Virus record (IMG/VR): IMGVR_UViG_3300033984_000293
Span: 92,627-156,626 of that record
Strand: one strand, 5' to 3'
Length of the DNA stretch: 64,000 nucleotides
Source of the DNA: a virus
Each line of letters begins with the position of its first letter. The first letter of the stretch is position 1. Position numbers and translations under genes: made by a program. Shown piece after piece: positions 1-9,115 of the stretch. The notes below the pieces were generated by a model. It saw only the letters and a list, made by a program, of their open reading frames with translations, did no database searches and was not told the origin of the DNA.

Positions 1-2
1 GA

Positions 3-512
3 CGAAAAGCTAGATATATTAAACTAAACCCTCATTTAATTTTACCAACTCACGACATAAGTATTTGGATTGACCATTGTTATGTTCCAAGATTTTCTAA
101 TGCCGAAGAATTATTAAATGAAATTAAGTTTTTTAACAATGATATTATGTGTTATAAACATGATGTAAGACAGTGCTTATATTCAGAATCTGAAGAAGTT
201 AAATCTCAAGGATTAGACTATCCGGACATTGTTAATACTCAAATGAAAAAATATAGAATGGAAGGTTTTCCTCACAATTACAATCTATTCGATAGTGGTT
301 TCACCATTAGAAAAAATAATGAAAAAGTTAACGAATTTAATAATATTTGGTGGGATGAAGTTAAAAATTTTAGCGCTAGAGACCAATTATCTCAAGTTTA
401 TTCTTCATGGAAAACTGATACTCAAATATCCCCAATATCCATTGGTTCATCAATCTACATAAATAAATTTTTAAACCCTAAAATTAAACACCCTAAAAAA
501 TGGTTGATATAA
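3..512 (+). CDS. DUF616 (TOD1/MUCI70-like) glycosyltransferase, 5'-truncated
   Basis: The frame is open from the left edge, so the start lies outside the window. Visible signatures of the DUF616/TOD1-MUCI70 family are a 'WIDHCYV' acidic motif, 'HDVRQCLYSESEE', 'QMKKYRMEGFP', 'FDSGFTIRKNN' and 'WWDEV..FSARDQLS' near the C-terminus. Family members are GT-A type glycosyltransferases. It overlaps the next glycosyltransferase by 13 bp, so the two are probably co-translated and modify the same target, perhaps a virion glycan. The family call is fairly safe; the substrate is unknown. Confidence 0.75.
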   Translation, partial: RKARYIKLNPHLILPTHDISIWIDHCYVPRFSNAEELLNEIKFFNNDIMCYKHDVRQCLYSESEEVKSQGLDYPDIVNTQMKKYRMEGFPHNYNLFDSGFTIRKNNEKVNEFNNIWWDEVKNFSARDQLSQVYSSWKTDTQISPISIGSSIYINKFLNPKIKHPKKWLI

Positions 513-1084
513 TTGCTGTAACATACGGACAAAATGAAATATTAAAATGTTTCATTAATTCAATTAAATCTCAAACAAGTAATAATTGGAGATTAGTGAT
601 TATTCATGACGGTCCAAATCCAACATTACATAACGAACTTAGAAATGAAGGTTATTTAAATTCAGATAAAATTGAATTTATTGAGCATCCTGTAAGAACT
701 GAATATTACGGACATTTATTACGTAAATGGTCGTTAGAAAACGTTATTAAGAATGAATATGTCTTACTAACTAATGGAGATAATTATTATATGCCAACAA
801 TGGTTGATGAGATTAGTAAAAGAACGGAAGATTTAATATACTTTGATTTAATTCATTCACATAAAACACCATTTAATAGTAATAATTCGACTTACGGATT
901 AATGAATAGTCAATTAATTAGTTCCAAAGTTGATATGGGTAATGTTGTTATTAAAAGTGAGTTAGCTAAAAAAGTAGGTTTTAATTCTGTCGCATTTAAC
1001 GCCGATTGGATTTACTTTAGTGATATAATTAAATTATCACCAAGTATTTTTAAAATTGATAAAGTATTATTCGTACATAATTAA
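500..1084 (+). CDS. Family 2-like glycosyltransferase
   Basis: A 194-residue GT-A fold protein. It opens with the nucleotide-sugar binding strand 'MVDIIAVTYGQNEIL', followed by 'SIKSQTSNNWRLVIIHDG', and a DxD-like metal site 'LLTNGDNYYMP' near residue 95. This is shorter than typical GT2 enzymes, so it is a minimal catalytic domain. It overlaps the upstream DUF616 gene and is followed at once by a strong terminator, so it ends an operon that starts to the left of the window. Substrate unknown. Confidence 0.8.
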   Translation: MVDIIAVTYGQNEILKCFINSIKSQTSNNWRLVIIHDGPNPTLHNELRNEGYLNSDKIEFIEHPVRTEYYGHLLRKWSLENVIKNEYVLLTNGDNYYMPTMVDEISKRTEDLIYFDLIHSHKTPFNSNNSTYGLMNSQLISSKVDMGNVVIKSELAKKVGFNSVAFNADWIYFSDIIKLSPSIFKIDKVLFVHN

Positions 1085-1089
1085 AAAAC

Positions 1090-1116
1090 AAAAAGATGTC
1101 TCTCGACATCTTTTTG
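1090..1116 (+). terminator. Rho-independent terminator
   Basis: A 10-bp inverted repeat (AAAAGATGTC / GACATCTTTT) with a 4-base loop and T-run follows the glycosyltransferase stop codon. It separates the plus-strand operon from the convergent minus-strand block. Confidence 0.85.
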
Positions 1117-1183
1117 CTAGATTTGGAATTTTCCCCTTTCTTTTAGTTGGTTAATCCCATTCGGATTCTACTCCGAAGGTACT

Positions 1184-2800
1184 TTAATTAGACATTGCTT
1201 TATCTCTAATTTCATCATGAGCGTTATCTAACTTATCAGATAACCCATTTAATAATGGACATAATATTTTTGTGATATTACTTTCAAGTTTATTTAAAAA
1301 GTCATTATCGTTTACATAATCAAAAATGTTGTCTCTTACCATATCGTATAGACCACCATTCAAATCAGCATCTTTTTTTAATTTCCCAGCACTTCCATCA
1401 ACAATTGATTTTGAAATTGTTTTTGTCAAATAACTACAATCAAGTAATTTTTCAATATCACTAACTTTAATATCATCAAGTGAATTAATTATTAATTTAC
1501 TCATCCATCCATCAGAGTGTAATGGTGTTAATTTAGAAACTAACCATTCACCCATATATTCTTTAAATGTGTCAAAAATTGAATCGTAATCACCCTTGTC
1601 AAAAAACCCTTTTAACGTTTCAAAAAATTGTTCTTGGATAATATGTTTACTAAAATTTTGAGAATTTAAATAAATAGATTCTGTCAATATATCGTTAAAC
1701 AATCTTTTTTGTTGAGGTTTGGTTTTTAAATATAAAGTCTCTACTATAATAGACGTTCTACCTTTAACAATTTTAGATTCCGCAGAATATGTTCTTAATT
1801 TTTCAGTTTTAACTTTTGTTAAATTTTCCTTAATTAAAGATTTAATTTTTAAATCAGTAGATTCGTTAAGACCAATAATGTATGGACTAGGTGCTTTAAG
1901 ATATTTGGTTTTACCCGCTAAAATTCTAAATACTTGTCTTTTATCAATTTTTTTATTTAAGAATCCGTAAGGAGACAATTTACTCTTAACTTCAGCAGTT
2001 TCATCTTCTCTAAAACCATCAAAACTATCAAACTGTCCTGAACCATCACATTTAACTAATTGTTGTTTAAACTCTCTTAATTGAGGGATTGGTGTTGTTT
2101 CAACTCTCGCATTATATTGTAATGCTGCTCCAAGATATTGACCTAATATTGTTCTACAACCTTCAGCATCTAATTTGATACCTCCGGCAGCTCCCGCTTG
2201 TAAATCTTTAGTTTTACCTTTTGGTAAATAAAGAATTATGTTTTTCCAACCTTTATCTCTATCCAAAGCCGGTACTTGAGTAAATTGTGTTGTTAAAACA
2301 TCGCTATCCGGTAACACTTTATCTTCAATATTGGTTAATAATTTAGCCTTTGGATAATCCTTAGATAACAATTCATTCCATTGTTTAAAAATGTTTGACA
2401 CAGCTTCTTTATCAACATAAGTTTGTAAGTTAGCTGTTACATTATCCAATGTTTTTAATAAAGTCACCTCATCCAATTTTGGGTCAATATTAAATGATGT
2501 TAATAAAGGACTTGTTGAATATGATAATGCGTCACATGCCCATTTTTTTTTATTTTTAGTCACCATATTCTGCACAGTCATATCAGCAAAGAATACAACA
2601 TTCTCACCTTTACTATTTTGACCATACCAAATATCTTGATTATTTAATTTTCCTGGCTTACCATTCTTTAACCATTTAGGAAAACAACCCGATTTAAAGG
2701 CGTTTTGGAATAATAATTGTTCGTTAGTTTGAACTGGTCTAGCCTGTAATTGTTCTTTTATTGTATTTTTCATAATTGGTTGTTTTTTATACTTCTTCAT
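1184..2800 (-). CDS. Large hypothetical protein, possible virion protein
   Basis: A 538-residue protein I do not recognise. An in-frame ATG at 2773 would give an N-terminus 'MKNTIKEQLQ...TNEQ' resembling the tags of its neighbours; the longer start overlaps the upstream gene by 14 bp. Early on it has an aromatic 'PKWLKNGKPGKLNNQDIWYG' segment, and the two genes upstream have loosely similar 'YPNW' segments. The second half is helical and carries internal (I/L)xE sites ('ILTESI', 'IIQEQF'). It is last in a five-gene minus-strand run with late-type promoters, so a structural or injected role is inferred. Confidence 0.7.
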   Translation of the reverse strand: MKKYKKQPIMKNTIKEQLQARPVQTNEQLLFQNAFKSGCFPKWLKNGKPGKLNNQDIWYGQNSKGENVVFFADMTVQNMVTKNKKKWACDALSYSTSPLLTSFNIDPKLDEVTLLKTLDNVTANLQTYVDKEAVSNIFKQWNELLSKDYPKAKLLTNIEDKVLPDSDVLTTQFTQVPALDRDKGWKNIILYLPKGKTKDLQAGAAGGIKLDAEGCRTILGQYLGAALQYNARVETTPIPQLREFKQQLVKCDGSGQFDSFDGFREDETAEVKSKLSPYGFLNKKIDKRQVFRILAGKTKYLKAPSPYIIGLNESTDLKIKSLIKENLTKVKTEKLRTYSAESKIVKGRTSIIVETLYLKTKPQQKRLFNDILTESIYLNSQNFSKHIIQEQFFETLKGFFDKGDYDSIFDTFKEYMGEWLVSKLTPLHSDGWMSKLIINSLDDIKVSDIEKLLDCSYLTKTISKSIVDGSAGKLKKDADLNGGLYDMVRDNIFDYVNDNDFLNKLESNITKILCPLLNGLSDKLDNAHDEIRDKAMSN

Positions 2801-3590
2801 CGTCTGATATGGTACTTTGAATTTGTCCTTGTACCTGTGTATTAGAATCTGTTATTCCATCATTTTGTTGTTTAGGAGTTTCACCTCCTTGAACACCAGG
2901 TAATGTTTTAGGTAGATTTTGTGCGTCTTTAAGTTTTTGAGCAAAAAATTCTTTATATTTTTCAGCATTATCTGTCGGTGGAGTTGAGTTTTGTGGTGTT
3001 GTTGGTTCTACCGGTGTATCACCCTTCGGATTTTTATCAAACAACGCTTTTATAGAATCAATACCTTTTTGAGCTTTAGCTTCAACCCAATTTGGATATT
3101 TAGTTGCGAATTTACCACCCGACTTACCTTTAAAATAATATTTTCCGTTTTCTAATTTGTAATCATAAGATTTATCATTTTTAGTAATTAAAACCGATGT
3201 TGGTGGTGTCGTTCCTGCTGCCGGTGGCGTTGTTCCTGCTGCCGGTGGTGTAGTCCCTGATGCTGTAGTCCCTGCTGCTGTAGTTGTTCCTGCTGCCGGT
3301 GGTGTTGTTCCTGCTGATGTAGTCCCTGCTGCTGTAGTTGTTCCTGCTGCCGGTGGTGTTGTTCCTGCTACAGCCGCTTGTGCGTTTTTCAACATATCAG
3401 CCGGAGATGTTGGGGTATACTTAATACCAGCGTCTTGAGCCGAACCTGTATTAGATGTGAAATTAAATTTTTTATCACCAACAGTTTGTTCAACAATGTT
3501 TTCAGATAAAGTCTTTTTAGGGTCGTAATTAAATAAAAGAGCCGCTTTTTGTAGCTCTTCAGAAATTAAATTATTTATATTATTTTTCAT
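2787..3590 (-). CDS. Tagged protein with Gly-Thr-Pro-Ala linker
   Basis: 267 residues. The N-terminus ('LISEELQKAALLFNYDPKKTLSENIVEQ') is a variant of the tag ending in xEQ. Residues 75-130 are an AGTTPPA repeat linker, encoded by near-identical DNA units. A small domain follows with 'YDYKLENGKYYFKGK' and 'KYPNWVEAKAQKG'; the tail is Pro/Gln-rich. Linker plus small domain suits a flexible virion or packaged protein. No family recognised. Confidence 0.75.
   Translation of the reverse strand: MKNNINNLISEELQKAALLFNYDPKKTLSENIVEQTVGDKKFNFTSNTGSAQDAGIKYTPTSPADMLKNAQAAVAGTTPPAAGTTTAAGTTSAGTTPPAAGTTTAAGTTASGTTPPAAGTTPPAAGTTPPTSVLITKNDKSYDYKLENGKYYFKGKSGGKFATKYPNWVEAKAQKGIDSIKALFDKNPKGDTPVEPTTPQNSTPPTDNAEKYKEFFAQKLKDAQNLPKTLPGVQGGETPKQQNDGITDSNTQVQGQIQSTISDDEEV
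3205..3372 (-). repeat. Coding minisatellite (AGTTPPA units)
   Basis: Repeated blocks of about 21-24 bases encode alternating GTTPPA, GTTTAA and GTTSA peptides in the linker of the 2787-3590 gene. Several units are identical at DNA level, as expected of recent slippage expansion. Confidence 0.8.
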
Positions 3591-3601
3591 ATATTTTTTT
3601 T

Positions 3602-4822
3602 TTAAAGTTCAATATCGTCACCCACATTAGGGTCTAAATCGTCTTGTTTTATTTGAGTAACTTTACTCCACCCTTTAGATGATGTATATTGACCACCATC
3701 TTCGGTATTAATTACCATTTGATTACCATCACATTTCCAAGTCCCATTTAAAATAGTTCCATCTTCAAACTCATAGATAAATTTTAAATTTTTATAAAAA
3801 TTCAACGAATCTTTACCACTTGTTGATTTAAAAGATATTTTATTAGTTTGTGTTGTAGGTATATTCTTTCCAAAACCGTTAAAACAAGAATAATCATTTG
3901 TCCAAGTAGGTTTAGAAGATTCTGTTGTTGATGGTGCTGGTGGTGGAATCACCGGTGTTGATTGACCACATTCTTTTTTAGCATTAGGGAATCTTTTATC
4001 CAAGTCTCTAATTGCGTTAGGAAGATTTTTTAATGATTTCCAATCAGTAATTGATTTACCTTTTGTTTCCCATTCACAGTCATTTGATAATCTATATTGA
4101 TAAGGGTCTCCTGGTGTTGTATATATTTTTTTATCACTAGTTGATGTACTTGAGGATGATAATGAACCTAAATTACTTTTTCCGGTATTATCCCACCCAA
4201 ATTGTTTGGTATATTCATAACCATCTTCTGTTTTTATATATAATTTACCTGAAACACATTTCCATTTTCCATTTAATATAGCTTTAACTTCATTTTCATA
4301 AACAAATTTTCCGTCTTTATAAAAATATAAATTATCTTCACCATCTTGAGTTTTAACAACAACTTTATCATCACTATCACTTCTATTAATATTACCTATC
4401 TCGTTAATGCAAGGGTTATCTTTTACCCAATCAGGTAAAGTTGTCATGTCTTCCCACCAATTAGATAAACGGTCTCTAATATCACGATACCATACATTAC
4501 CTTCTTTCCATACTTTTTTACCGGCATCTTTCAATTTCTCAAGAAGAGCTGCGTCCGTAACCTTTTCCCAAAATATTCTTTCAATATCAGAAACGTTTGG
4601 AATTGGGTCCGGAGTTGGAGGTGCAGGTGTCGGAGGTGCAGGTGTCGGTGGAGATGGCGTTGGAGGAGCTGGTGTTGGTGTTGTAATTTTAGGTTTATAC
4701 CATTTACCATCACTACTAACATCATATTTAGACTTATCTATCTTACCAATTAAGGGTGGTGGAACTGCAGTCCAATCACCACTATTGTCAGGTTGTTCTA
4801 ATATAAGGGAATTTCTTTTCAT
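3602..4822 (-). CDS. Two-domain protein with proline-rich linker
   Basis: 406 residues. It starts 'MKRNSLILEQPD', a short form of the tag ending in ILEQ. A linker of about 25 residues of PPTPAPPTP repeats follows. Two homologous beta-type domains of about 75 residues follow (around 135-215 and 305-385), each with the pattern 'C.N..G', 'LYFYKDGKFVYE', 'ILNGKWKC', 'TEDG..Y', 'GW'. The domain is lipocalin/META-like in feel, but I cannot name it. A similar 'GTWEWDGTKPVLKF' segment occurs in the 45546-46619 protein. A TATTTAT box lies 5 bases upstream. Confidence 0.75.
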   Translation of the reverse strand: MKRNSLILEQPDNSGDWTAVPPPLIGKIDKSKYDVSSDGKWYKPKITTPTPAPPTPSPPTPAPPTPAPPTPDPIPNVSDIERIFWEKVTDAALLEKLKDAGKKVWKEGNVWYRDIRDRLSNWWEDMTTLPDWVKDNPCINEIGNINRSDSDDKVVVKTQDGEDNLYFYKDGKFVYENEVKAILNGKWKCVSGKLYIKTEDGYEYTKQFGWDNTGKSNLGSLSSSSTSTSDKKIYTTPGDPYQYRLSNDCEWETKGKSITDWKSLKNLPNAIRDLDKRFPNAKKECGQSTPVIPPPAPSTTESSKPTWTNDYSCFNGFGKNIPTTQTNKISFKSTSGKDSLNFYKNLKFIYEFEDGTILNGTWKCDGNQMVINTEDGGQYTSSKGWSKVTQIKQDDLDPNVGDDIEL

Positions 4823-4827
4823 ATTAC

Positions 4828-4834
4828 ATAAATA
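4828..4834 (-). promoter_or_regulatory. Late-type TATTTAT box
   Basis: Ends 5 bases before the ATG of the two-domain linker protein (start 4822). Confidence 0.5.
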
Positions 4835-4845
4835 TCAATAAAATA

Positions 4846-6741
4846 TTAATTACCTTTAGAGTAAGGAATAAATTTTTTACCATCCTTATCCCAATACCAA
4901 GTATCAAATCCAGTACTAGAATCAATTTCATTTGTTTGAGCTGAAACTCCATCATATTCTTTTTTAACGGTAAAACCATATTCTTTCATTTTAAGATTAA
5001 ATAATCCTTTTAAACCAGCATCCGTTGTATCATCAATTACTTCTTCAGATTTCTTTTTCGCTTCTTCCGTTGTCTTTTCAACCTCAACTTTAACATCGGT
5101 TTGCATACAATTAAAAATAATATTAATATTTTCTTCTCTTGATTTAGTTTTATCATAACATTTCAATTTAGATAACTCCTCATCTGTTAATTTAGACAAC
5201 GCCTCAATAAATTCTTTTTTACCTTTATTTAAAATACCTTCACCCGCTTTAACATCAAATTTAGAATTCATCCAATCATAAATGTCTAAACCTAGTAAAT
5301 GAGCCGGATTTAAATCTATTCTAGTTATTGGGAAGTCATCTGGAAAAGGTAAATGAACATCAAAATAAGTGTCAGTTTTTTTCCAATTATTATATCTTTC
5401 AACAAAATTTTTCCAATATAACTCAAAAATATTTTTAGTATCAGTGTCATTTCCATAACCAAAAATATTAAACCATTGAAATAATGTTTGAAAAGTAAGG
5501 ATGGTTGCGGGTAACCCTACGTGTGTAGCAACCCATAAATCTCGAACCAAGTCTTTTAATCCTGGTACTCCTCGTTTAAAATATGACGCCCATTCATCAA
5601 TACTTTTTGGTGCTCCCACAGTTAATAAACTAACCGTTCTTTCTAATAAAACTGGAATTTTATTTTTCATAAATTTAGGCATTACTGAACTAGCCAAATC
5701 TTTTAACGCGTTTGCCGATGAAGTATTATCCAAAAAATAAGTAAGAGAACCCCATCTTCCTGATTCAAAAGGATTATGACTTTTAACTTGAGTTAAAACT
5801 TCACTAACTTCAGTACTATTATTAGGGTATCTCTTTTTTAAATATTTTTCCATTGTAGAATAAAAAGCCTCTTGTCCTGTTTTATATTTTTGAATTAGAA
5901 CATCCATGTTAGTTCTAATATTACGAAACAAATTATCATCAATAGCCTCACCTCGTTTAAGTTGGTCAATTGATTGTGATAAAGCTTCATCAAATTTATT
6001 AAATAAATCTTGAGCAAATTTTTCATCACCTATTTTCCATAATCTAGCTTTATTCACATAATTATCTAATGCCGCACGAGTAAAGTCAATAAGAGTTTTA
6101 TCACTAGATAATATATTTTCCCACCATTTAAGTGTTTTTGGAGATAAATCTTTTAATGATTCTCTATACAGAACTGAACTTATTCCAATGCCTTCTTCAC
6201 CTAAATCAGACACGACTTCGGTAACAAATTTATCTTGTTTAAGGTCTCTAATTTTTTGAGCAATTTTTTGAATTAAAACTTCATTTAAAAATACATCTTC
6301 TTCTCCATTAAGGTCTGTTAACACATCTCCGATTTTTTTATTACCTTTTGCTTGATTTGAGATAAATTCTATTAAACCTTTTTCACTTTTATTTGTTGAT
6401 AACATAGCTTCACTCATTAATAGTTCGTAAATATCGTCAACAATACCTTGATTTTGACTAACTATTTGACCAAATATTTCTTTTTCTGCTTTACTTAAAG
6501 TATCATATAATGATGTGTTATCTAATACATCCATAATTTTTCTTAACACTCCTTTGTTAACTCTAATTGAATCAACCATTACCTCATCAACGACATTATC
6601 AATTACCTTTTGACTTTTATTAAAAAAACTTTTTATTAAATCACTACCTATTTCAACATACTTATTTTCTTTTAATATTTTTGCATCAACACCCATAAGT
6701 TGTTGTTGACGATAAATCTCATATATAATTTTTTTATTCAT
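4846..6741 (-). CDS. Large hypothetical helical protein
   Basis: A 631-residue, largely helical protein I do not recognise. The start 'MNKKIIYEIYRQQQLMGVDAKILKEN' resembles the longer tag class. A hydrophobic stretch around residues 410-425 ('LPATILTFQTLFQWFNIFGY') is the only candidate membrane segment. The rest is charged, with many Asn/Lys/Asp. Size and position between other late genes suggest a virion or injected protein; this is inference only. Confidence 0.7.
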   Translation of the reverse strand: MNKKIIYEIYRQQQLMGVDAKILKENKYVEIGSDLIKSFFNKSQKVIDNVVDEVMVDSIRVNKGVLRKIMDVLDNTSLYDTLSKAEKEIFGQIVSQNQGIVDDIYELLMSEAMLSTNKSEKGLIEFISNQAKGNKKIGDVLTDLNGEEDVFLNEVLIQKIAQKIRDLKQDKFVTEVVSDLGEEGIGISSVLYRESLKDLSPKTLKWWENILSSDKTLIDFTRAALDNYVNKARLWKIGDEKFAQDLFNKFDEALSQSIDQLKRGEAIDDNLFRNIRTNMDVLIQKYKTGQEAFYSTMEKYLKKRYPNNSTEVSEVLTQVKSHNPFESGRWGSLTYFLDNTSSANALKDLASSVMPKFMKNKIPVLLERTVSLLTVGAPKSIDEWASYFKRGVPGLKDLVRDLWVATHVGLPATILTFQTLFQWFNIFGYGNDTDTKNIFELYWKNFVERYNNWKKTDTYFDVHLPFPDDFPITRIDLNPAHLLGLDIYDWMNSKFDVKAGEGILNKGKKEFIEALSKLTDEELSKLKCYDKTKSREENINIIFNCMQTDVKVEVEKTTEEAKKKSEEVIDDTTDAGLKGLFNLKMKEYGFTVKKEYDGVSAQTNEIDSSTGFDTWYWDKDGKKFIPYSKGN

Positions 6742-6757
6742 AACTTATTATTTTAAT

Positions 6758-6764
6758 ATAAATA
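6758..6764 (-). promoter_or_regulatory. Late-type TATTTAT box
   Basis: Lies 16 bases upstream of the ATG at 6741. Confidence 0.4.
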
Positions 6765-6766
6765 CA

Positions 6767-8443
6767 TTATCTTTTAATCTTAAACCAATTAACCCCATTT
6801 ACTTGAGTATAATCATAAACCGTATTTTCATTTTTTAATTCTGATTCAGGAATAAATCCTTCTTTTCTTAATTTTTTTTCATCCTCAAGACTACCTTTTT
6901 TATTATCCACCGCTTTATTCTCATCCTCCGGTAATTCGGTATAAACACCTCCCGCTTCTTGAATACTATCTTTCATTACTGTGTTATAATATTTTCCCCA
7001 AGATTTTCCTTTTTTATTTAATTTTGTAAATGTTTCAATTTTTTTAACTGATTCGGTCTGTGGTAATTTTTTTAATACTTCCGCGTCATTAGACAATAAA
7101 TTAAACGCCATTTCTTTTTGAAGTTCTTCAGGAATATTTATATAAACACCTTTTAATTTTTCTAAATCTTCTGAATTAAGAACATCTCCCCACGCAGCAT
7201 TTACCAAAATACCCAATAAAATAAAAAACGCATTTGTACTTAATTCTCTAGCCCAAAGTTTATTAAAAAAAGAAATACTTTTTAATAATTCAGGTTTAGA
7301 TTTAACCATATTCTTAAGTTCTTTTATTATAATTTTAGGTAAATCATCCGAAACCGCAGTTTTCAATTCTTTTAATAATAAATTTTTTGTTACTTCATCT
7401 TGAGTTAATAATTTTGACATAACTAATTGTTCAGATTCAGATAAACCATTATAAAATTTAACATAATCTTCAACATTACTTGATTTAGTCAATCCTGCTT
7501 TTGATAATTTTTCAGATAATTCAGTGAAAACCCCTTCAGGTATTCCTCTAAACATTTTTGAAAGTTTTAACATTGGTAAAGCCCCTGTAATAAATGATAA
7601 TGCCGCTGAAACATTTTCACCTTTTTCAAGCTCTCTAAAACCAACCGCCGCACCTAAACCAGCTTCAAGTGCTATTTCCGCATATAAAACCCATGCGGCA
7701 CCACCCGTTAACATACCGGCAATTGCCGTTCCTAATGCAGCAGCTATTTGAATTGCAAAACCATAGTCGTCAACAAACCTTTGATAATCACTACGTTTAT
7801 CAACCCATTCAGGTGGAGTATAAGGTTCTTTTGTTTTTAAATTTCTATAATAACCAAATCTCCAAAGATTAGTTCCTTCTGTTTTAATTACATAACCAAT
7901 ATAAACTTCATCACCAATGGAGAATTGCCTTACAGAACCTATCGGAAATACTTTACTAAGATTACTAATTAATAGTTTTTTATCTTCTTTAGGGTGTTTT
8001 TTAACAAATTTATTAACAGTGTCACTAATTCCTTCTATATCCCAAAAATAAATTTTACTATCTTCCGGTATTGGGACACTATTAATGTCACCCATTTTTT
8101 GATTTGAAGGTGAAGGGTAATAACAAAACCTTTTTCCGGTTTCTTTGTCGACAAGAATAGCGTCTTCACCTTCAACCCCTTCAGGATTTTTAGGGATTCC
8201 TAATGCTTTATCGGGATATTTACACCAATTAGGGTATTTTTTAGATTTTTCTTCAGCACTTCGTTGTAAAATTTGTTGTTCCCCTCTTGCTAATATTTCT
8301 TTTGTTTGAGGATTTTCAAATCTACTATCAGGTTGTTCAAATATATATTGAGTATTTTCATTTAAAGTTTTGGACATATCATACCCCATCAATAGTTTAA
8401 CTCTATTAACAAGTAATTCACCCTCATTTAATTTATTGTCCAT
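6767..8443 (-). CDS. Tagged large protein with membrane-like segments
   Basis: 558 residues. The N-terminus is a clear long tag ('NEGELLVNRVKLLMGYDMS', then 'LNEN' and 'YIFEQPD'). A Gly/Ala-rich hydrophobic hairpin around residues 230-270 ('AAALGTAIAGMLTGGAAWVL') and another hydrophobic segment around 400-420 ('FFILLGILVNAAW') could insert into membranes. An early 'KYPNWCKYPDKALG' echoes the neighbouring genes. Holin-like or channel-forming packaged protein is one possibility; no family recognised. Confidence 0.72.
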   Translation of the reverse strand: MDNKLNEGELLVNRVKLLMGYDMSKTLNENTQYIFEQPDSRFENPQTKEILARGEQQILQRSAEEKSKKYPNWCKYPDKALGIPKNPEGVEGEDAILVDKETGKRFCYYPSPSNQKMGDINSVPIPEDSKIYFWDIEGISDTVNKFVKKHPKEDKKLLISNLSKVFPIGSVRQFSIGDEVYIGYVIKTEGTNLWRFGYYRNLKTKEPYTPPEWVDKRSDYQRFVDDYGFAIQIAAALGTAIAGMLTGGAAWVLYAEIALEAGLGAAVGFRELEKGENVSAALSFITGALPMLKLSKMFRGIPEGVFTELSEKLSKAGLTKSSNVEDYVKFYNGLSESEQLVMSKLLTQDEVTKNLLLKELKTAVSDDLPKIIIKELKNMVKSKPELLKSISFFNKLWARELSTNAFFILLGILVNAAWGDVLNSEDLEKLKGVYINIPEELQKEMAFNLLSNDAEVLKKLPQTESVKKIETFTKLNKKGKSWGKYYNTVMKDSIQEAGGVYTELPEDENKAVDNKKGSLEDEKKLRKEGFIPESELKNENTVYDYTQVNGVNWFKIKR

Positions 8444-8456
8444 AAAATGTTTTTTT

Positions 8457-8463
8457 ATAAATA
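8457..8463 (-). promoter_or_regulatory. Late-type TATTTAT box
   Basis: Lies 13 bases upstream of the ATG at 8443; probably drives the five-gene run down to 1184. Confidence 0.45.
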
Positions 8464-8488
8464 GTTTGGTTTATAAAAAAATAAAAAT

Positions 8489-8496
8489 TATCTTTG
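8489..8496 (+). promoter_or_regulatory. Bacteroidota-type -7 box
   Basis: TATCTTTG, 16 bases before the ATG at 8513, matches the Bacteroidota consensus TAnnTTTG. Confidence 0.55.
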
Positions 8497-8512
8497 ACCA
8501 AAATATAAGGAT

Positions 8513-8800
8513 ATGAGATATAAAATAAATGAATTAGTTTGTGTTAGAGGTACAAACACACCTAAAAAAATTACAGAATTTGAAAATATTTGTGGTACAG
8601 GGATTTATTATATGTCAGATAATACTTCATATTCTGAAGAACAAATTCTAATCGGTTATACGGATTATATTGATTTAAGTAATAAATGTGAATCTATTAT
8701 AGAGGAAAAAAAAGATGTTATAGTAAATTTGATTGACTATAAAAAATACGCCAAGAATTGGGCGAAGGTTATTTCAGAAACAGAAAATAGGGATAAATAA
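8513..8800 (+). CDS. Small SH3-like protein
   Basis: 95 residues. The first half ('YKINELVCVRG...KKITEF...GIYYMSDNTSYSEEQI') has the spacing of a small SH3/KOW-like beta barrel, similar to the small proteins at 17165 and 33951. The C-terminal half is helical. Driven by a host-like promoter, so probably expressed early. It ends 2 bp before the convergent 8802 gene. Function unknown. Confidence 0.65.
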   Translation: MRYKINELVCVRGTNTPKKITEFENICGTGIYYMSDNTSYSEEQILIGYTDYIDLSNKCESIIEEKKDVIVNLIDYKKYAKNWAKVISETENRDK

Positions 8801-8801
8801 T

Positions 8802-9053
8802 TTAAGGAACAGGATTCGCATGACCTCTTGTAAGTCCTGTCCCCCACTTTTCACCGGCAACACCTAACATATTTGCAGGACCTCTAGTTAATCCGGTCTC
8901 CCATTTTCTACCAGTATTTGTTGCAGTTCCACCACCACCGGCAGCTGCGGGTGCGGCATCAGGGGTTTCTTCTTGTTCACCAAGTTCTTCGTTTGAATTA
9001 CTTGTTGTGTATCGTTTCATTAAACTAATTATGTGGTCAATATCTGTTCTCAT
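8802..9053 (-). CDS. Small tagged Gly/Ala-rich protein
   Basis: 83 residues from the ATG at 9053, chosen over an upstream start because a TATTTAT box sits just before it. The N-terminus (DHIISLMKRY ... ELGEQEE) fits the longer tag class ending xEQ. The rest is an Ala/Gly linker and two copies of 'KW.TGLTRG.AN'. Likely a small virion or packaged protein; unrecognised. Confidence 0.65.
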   Translation of the reverse strand: MRTDIDHIISLMKRYTTSNSNEELGEQEETPDAAPAAAGGGGTATNTGRKWETGLTRGPANMLGVAGEKWGTGLTRGHANPVP

Positions 9054-9059
9054 ATGTTG

Positions 9060-9066
9060 ATAAATA
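9060..9066 (-). promoter_or_regulatory. Late-type TATTTAT box
   Basis: Ends 6 bases before the ATG at 9053. Confidence 0.5.
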
Positions 9067-9088
9067 TTTTTTGTTTTGAAAAAAATTG

Positions 9089-9096
9089 TATCTTTG
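9089..9096 (+). promoter_or_regulatory. Bacteroidota-type -7 box
   Basis: TATCTTTG 19 bases upstream of the lipoprotein start at 9116, with T-rich TTG elements further up. Confidence 0.6.
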
Positions 9097-9115
9097 TAAA
9101 ATAAAACCATAATAT

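Noticed and set aside
4407-4841. Plus-strand reading frame rich in Gly/Val
   Set aside because: It is the antisense of the proline-rich linker of the 3602-4822 gene.
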